A stretch of DNA of 6,248 nt from an uncultured Treponema sp. (GTDB taxonomy: Bacteria > Spirochaetota > Spirochaetia > Treponematales > Treponemataceae), in contig CAJPOH010000061.1 of NCBI GenBank assembly GCA_905372205.1, forward strand, positions 1-6,248, given 5' to 3'. This document shows positions 5,853 to 6,248 of the stretch, piece after piece. A program made the translations under genes and the position numbers. The notes beneath the pieces were generated by a model, which made no database searches, had not been told where the DNA came from, and was given only the letters and a program-made list of their open reading frames with translations. The number at the start of each line of letters is the position of its first letter. Position 1 is the stretch's first letter.

Positions 5853-5871
5853 GGTCGCTGATTAACTATGA
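5841..5871. repeat. Perfect 10-bp inverted repeat upstream of the lipoprotein operon
   Basis: TCATAGTTAA (5841-5850) and TTAACTATGA (5862-5871) are exact reverse complements separated by 11 bp. Neither strand has a T-run after it, so it is not an intrinsic terminator. Arm centres are 21 bp apart, about two helical turns, which suits a dimeric regulator. It lies about 85 bp before the lipoprotein start and overlaps the candidate promoter, so control of the operon is the likeliest role. Confidence 0.5.
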
Positions 5872-5879
5872 GTACTAAA

Positions 5880-5948
5880 TTAATCAATAACAGCCCATAA
5901 ATCTTTAATTTTTCGATGAATTGCCATCCAGCCATCACTTATGACAAC
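5880..5948 (-). pseudogene. Possible short relic of a coding region (DGWMAIHRKIKDLW)
   Basis: Between stop codons at 5951-5949 and 5882-5880, the minus strand reads 22 codons including DGWMAIHRKIKDLW. This resembles the N-terminal GWIxIHRKIxDxxxW signature common at the start of phage-type DnaD-like replication proteins. There is no good start codon or ribosome-binding site, and the frame stops at once. If it is not chance, it is a vestige of a lost mobile gene between the transporter and the lipoprotein operon. The match is from memory of the family and rests on few residues. Confidence 0.2.
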
Positions 5949-5979
5949 TTAGAAATTTTCTACCTCAAGTATATGTTGC

Positions 5980-6248
5980 CTAATCTTTTTTGATAAACAT
6001 ATAAAACGAAGCTAAAAATATTAAAAAATAGCCTAGAATACTATAAAGATCAGGAAACTCTGCATAGAAGATGAACCCCATCAATGAAGCAAAGATAACT
6101 TGTGAATAGTCATATAATGAGATTTCTTTGCCAGGAGCATGTATATAAGCTTGAGTTACAGCAAATTGTGCCAATGCACCTGAAACACTAGCTCCTATTA
6201 AATAAACTATTTGAATATTTTCCATATGCGTATAAAACATTATAGAAA
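5980..6248 (-). CDS. EamA/DMT-family transporter, C-terminal end, cut by window edge
   Basis: The frame is open from the right edge to TAG at 5982-5980, giving about 88 visible codons. Seen: three hydrophobic spans (numbering from Met at 6240), about 9-28, 46-60 and 64-83, with the family pattern GALAQFAVTQAYIHAPGKE, then YSQVIFASLMGFIFYAEFPD and LGYFLIFLAS, and a basic end IKKD. This matches the last three helices of the second EamA domain (PF00892) in drug/metabolite-superfamily inner-membrane transporters, normally about 290-300 residues with ten helices. The substrate cannot be told. The Met at 6240 is internal: the frame continues upstream through SI to the edge, and the protein would otherwise be far too short. 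It lies in the same direction as the lipoprotein operon, 222 bp upstream; no terminator is evident between them. Confidence 0.85.
   Translation of the reverse strand, partial: SIMFYTHMENIQIVYLIGASVSGALAQFAVTQAYIHAPGKEISLYDYSQVIFASLMGFIFYAEFPDLYSILGYFLIFLASFYMFIKKD

Noticed and set aside
5786..5935. Minus-strand 49-codon hydrophobic ORF starting MAGWQFIEKL
   Set aside because: It spans the inverted repeat, the candidate promoter and the leader of the lipoprotein operon, and has no Shine-Dalgarno. T-rich sequence yields Leu/Ile/Phe runs by chance.
5980..6240. Complete 86-residue membrane protein starting at the Met at 6240
   Set aside because: The frame continues upstream to the window edge, and the sequence matches only the last helices of a ten-helix transporter.
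1..6248. tRNA, rRNA, riboswitch or insertion-sequence ends
   Set aside because: No cloverleaf, rRNA-like segment, known riboswitch core or transposase with terminal inverted repeats was recognised on either strand by eye.

Overview
The window is AT-rich DNA that most resembles a spirochaete of the genus Treponema. This is an inference from three things: a MurD with the motif NDSAATIPEA, two lipoproteins with short spirochaete-type lipoboxes (LFAC, FFSC), and a DUF1703-type AAA-ATPase-like gene. No species can be named from the sequence alone.

Layout from left to right. Positions 1-682 (minus) hold the N-terminal 227 codons of an AAA-ATPase-like protein that runs off the left edge. A good sigma-70 promoter sits directly against its start. 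Positions 683-1176 are an accessory intergenic region. It holds a possible 51-residue CxxC mini-protein (819-974, plus) built from two 15-residue repeats, a GC-rich 45/46-bp tandem repeat, a perfect 22-bp palindrome, three direct repeats spaced exactly 23 bp apart, and a cluster of TAATGTAC octamers. Positions 1177-2559 (plus) are a complete murD, the D-glutamate-adding ligase of peptidoglycan synthesis, standing alone rather than in a mur/fts cluster. A hairpin at 2562-2595 closes murD and the convergent operon that follows; its long U-tract points to the minus strand.

Positions 2601-5757 (minus) form a two-gene lipoprotein operon. The upstream gene (3760-5757) encodes a 665-residue lipoprotein that looks like a string of about six beta-sandwich-type repeats. 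It is followed after 34 bp by a 374-residue lipoprotein with a formylglycine-generating-enzyme-like (SUMF1) fold that lacks the usual catalytic Cys-x4-Cys pair. Both probably sit at the cell surface or in the periplasm. Positions 5758-5979 hold the operon's leader, a perfect 10-bp inverted repeat that may be an operator, and a short coding-like relic. Positions 5980-6248 (minus) are the C-terminal end of an EamA/DMT-family membrane transporter cut by the right edge.

murD is the only clear housekeeping gene. The least explained part is 771-1043, where nearly all the repeats and palindromes share a GTAC core around a possible mini-gene. It could be a small autoregulated locus or a dispersed intergenic repeat; a copy-number search in related genomes would separate the two.
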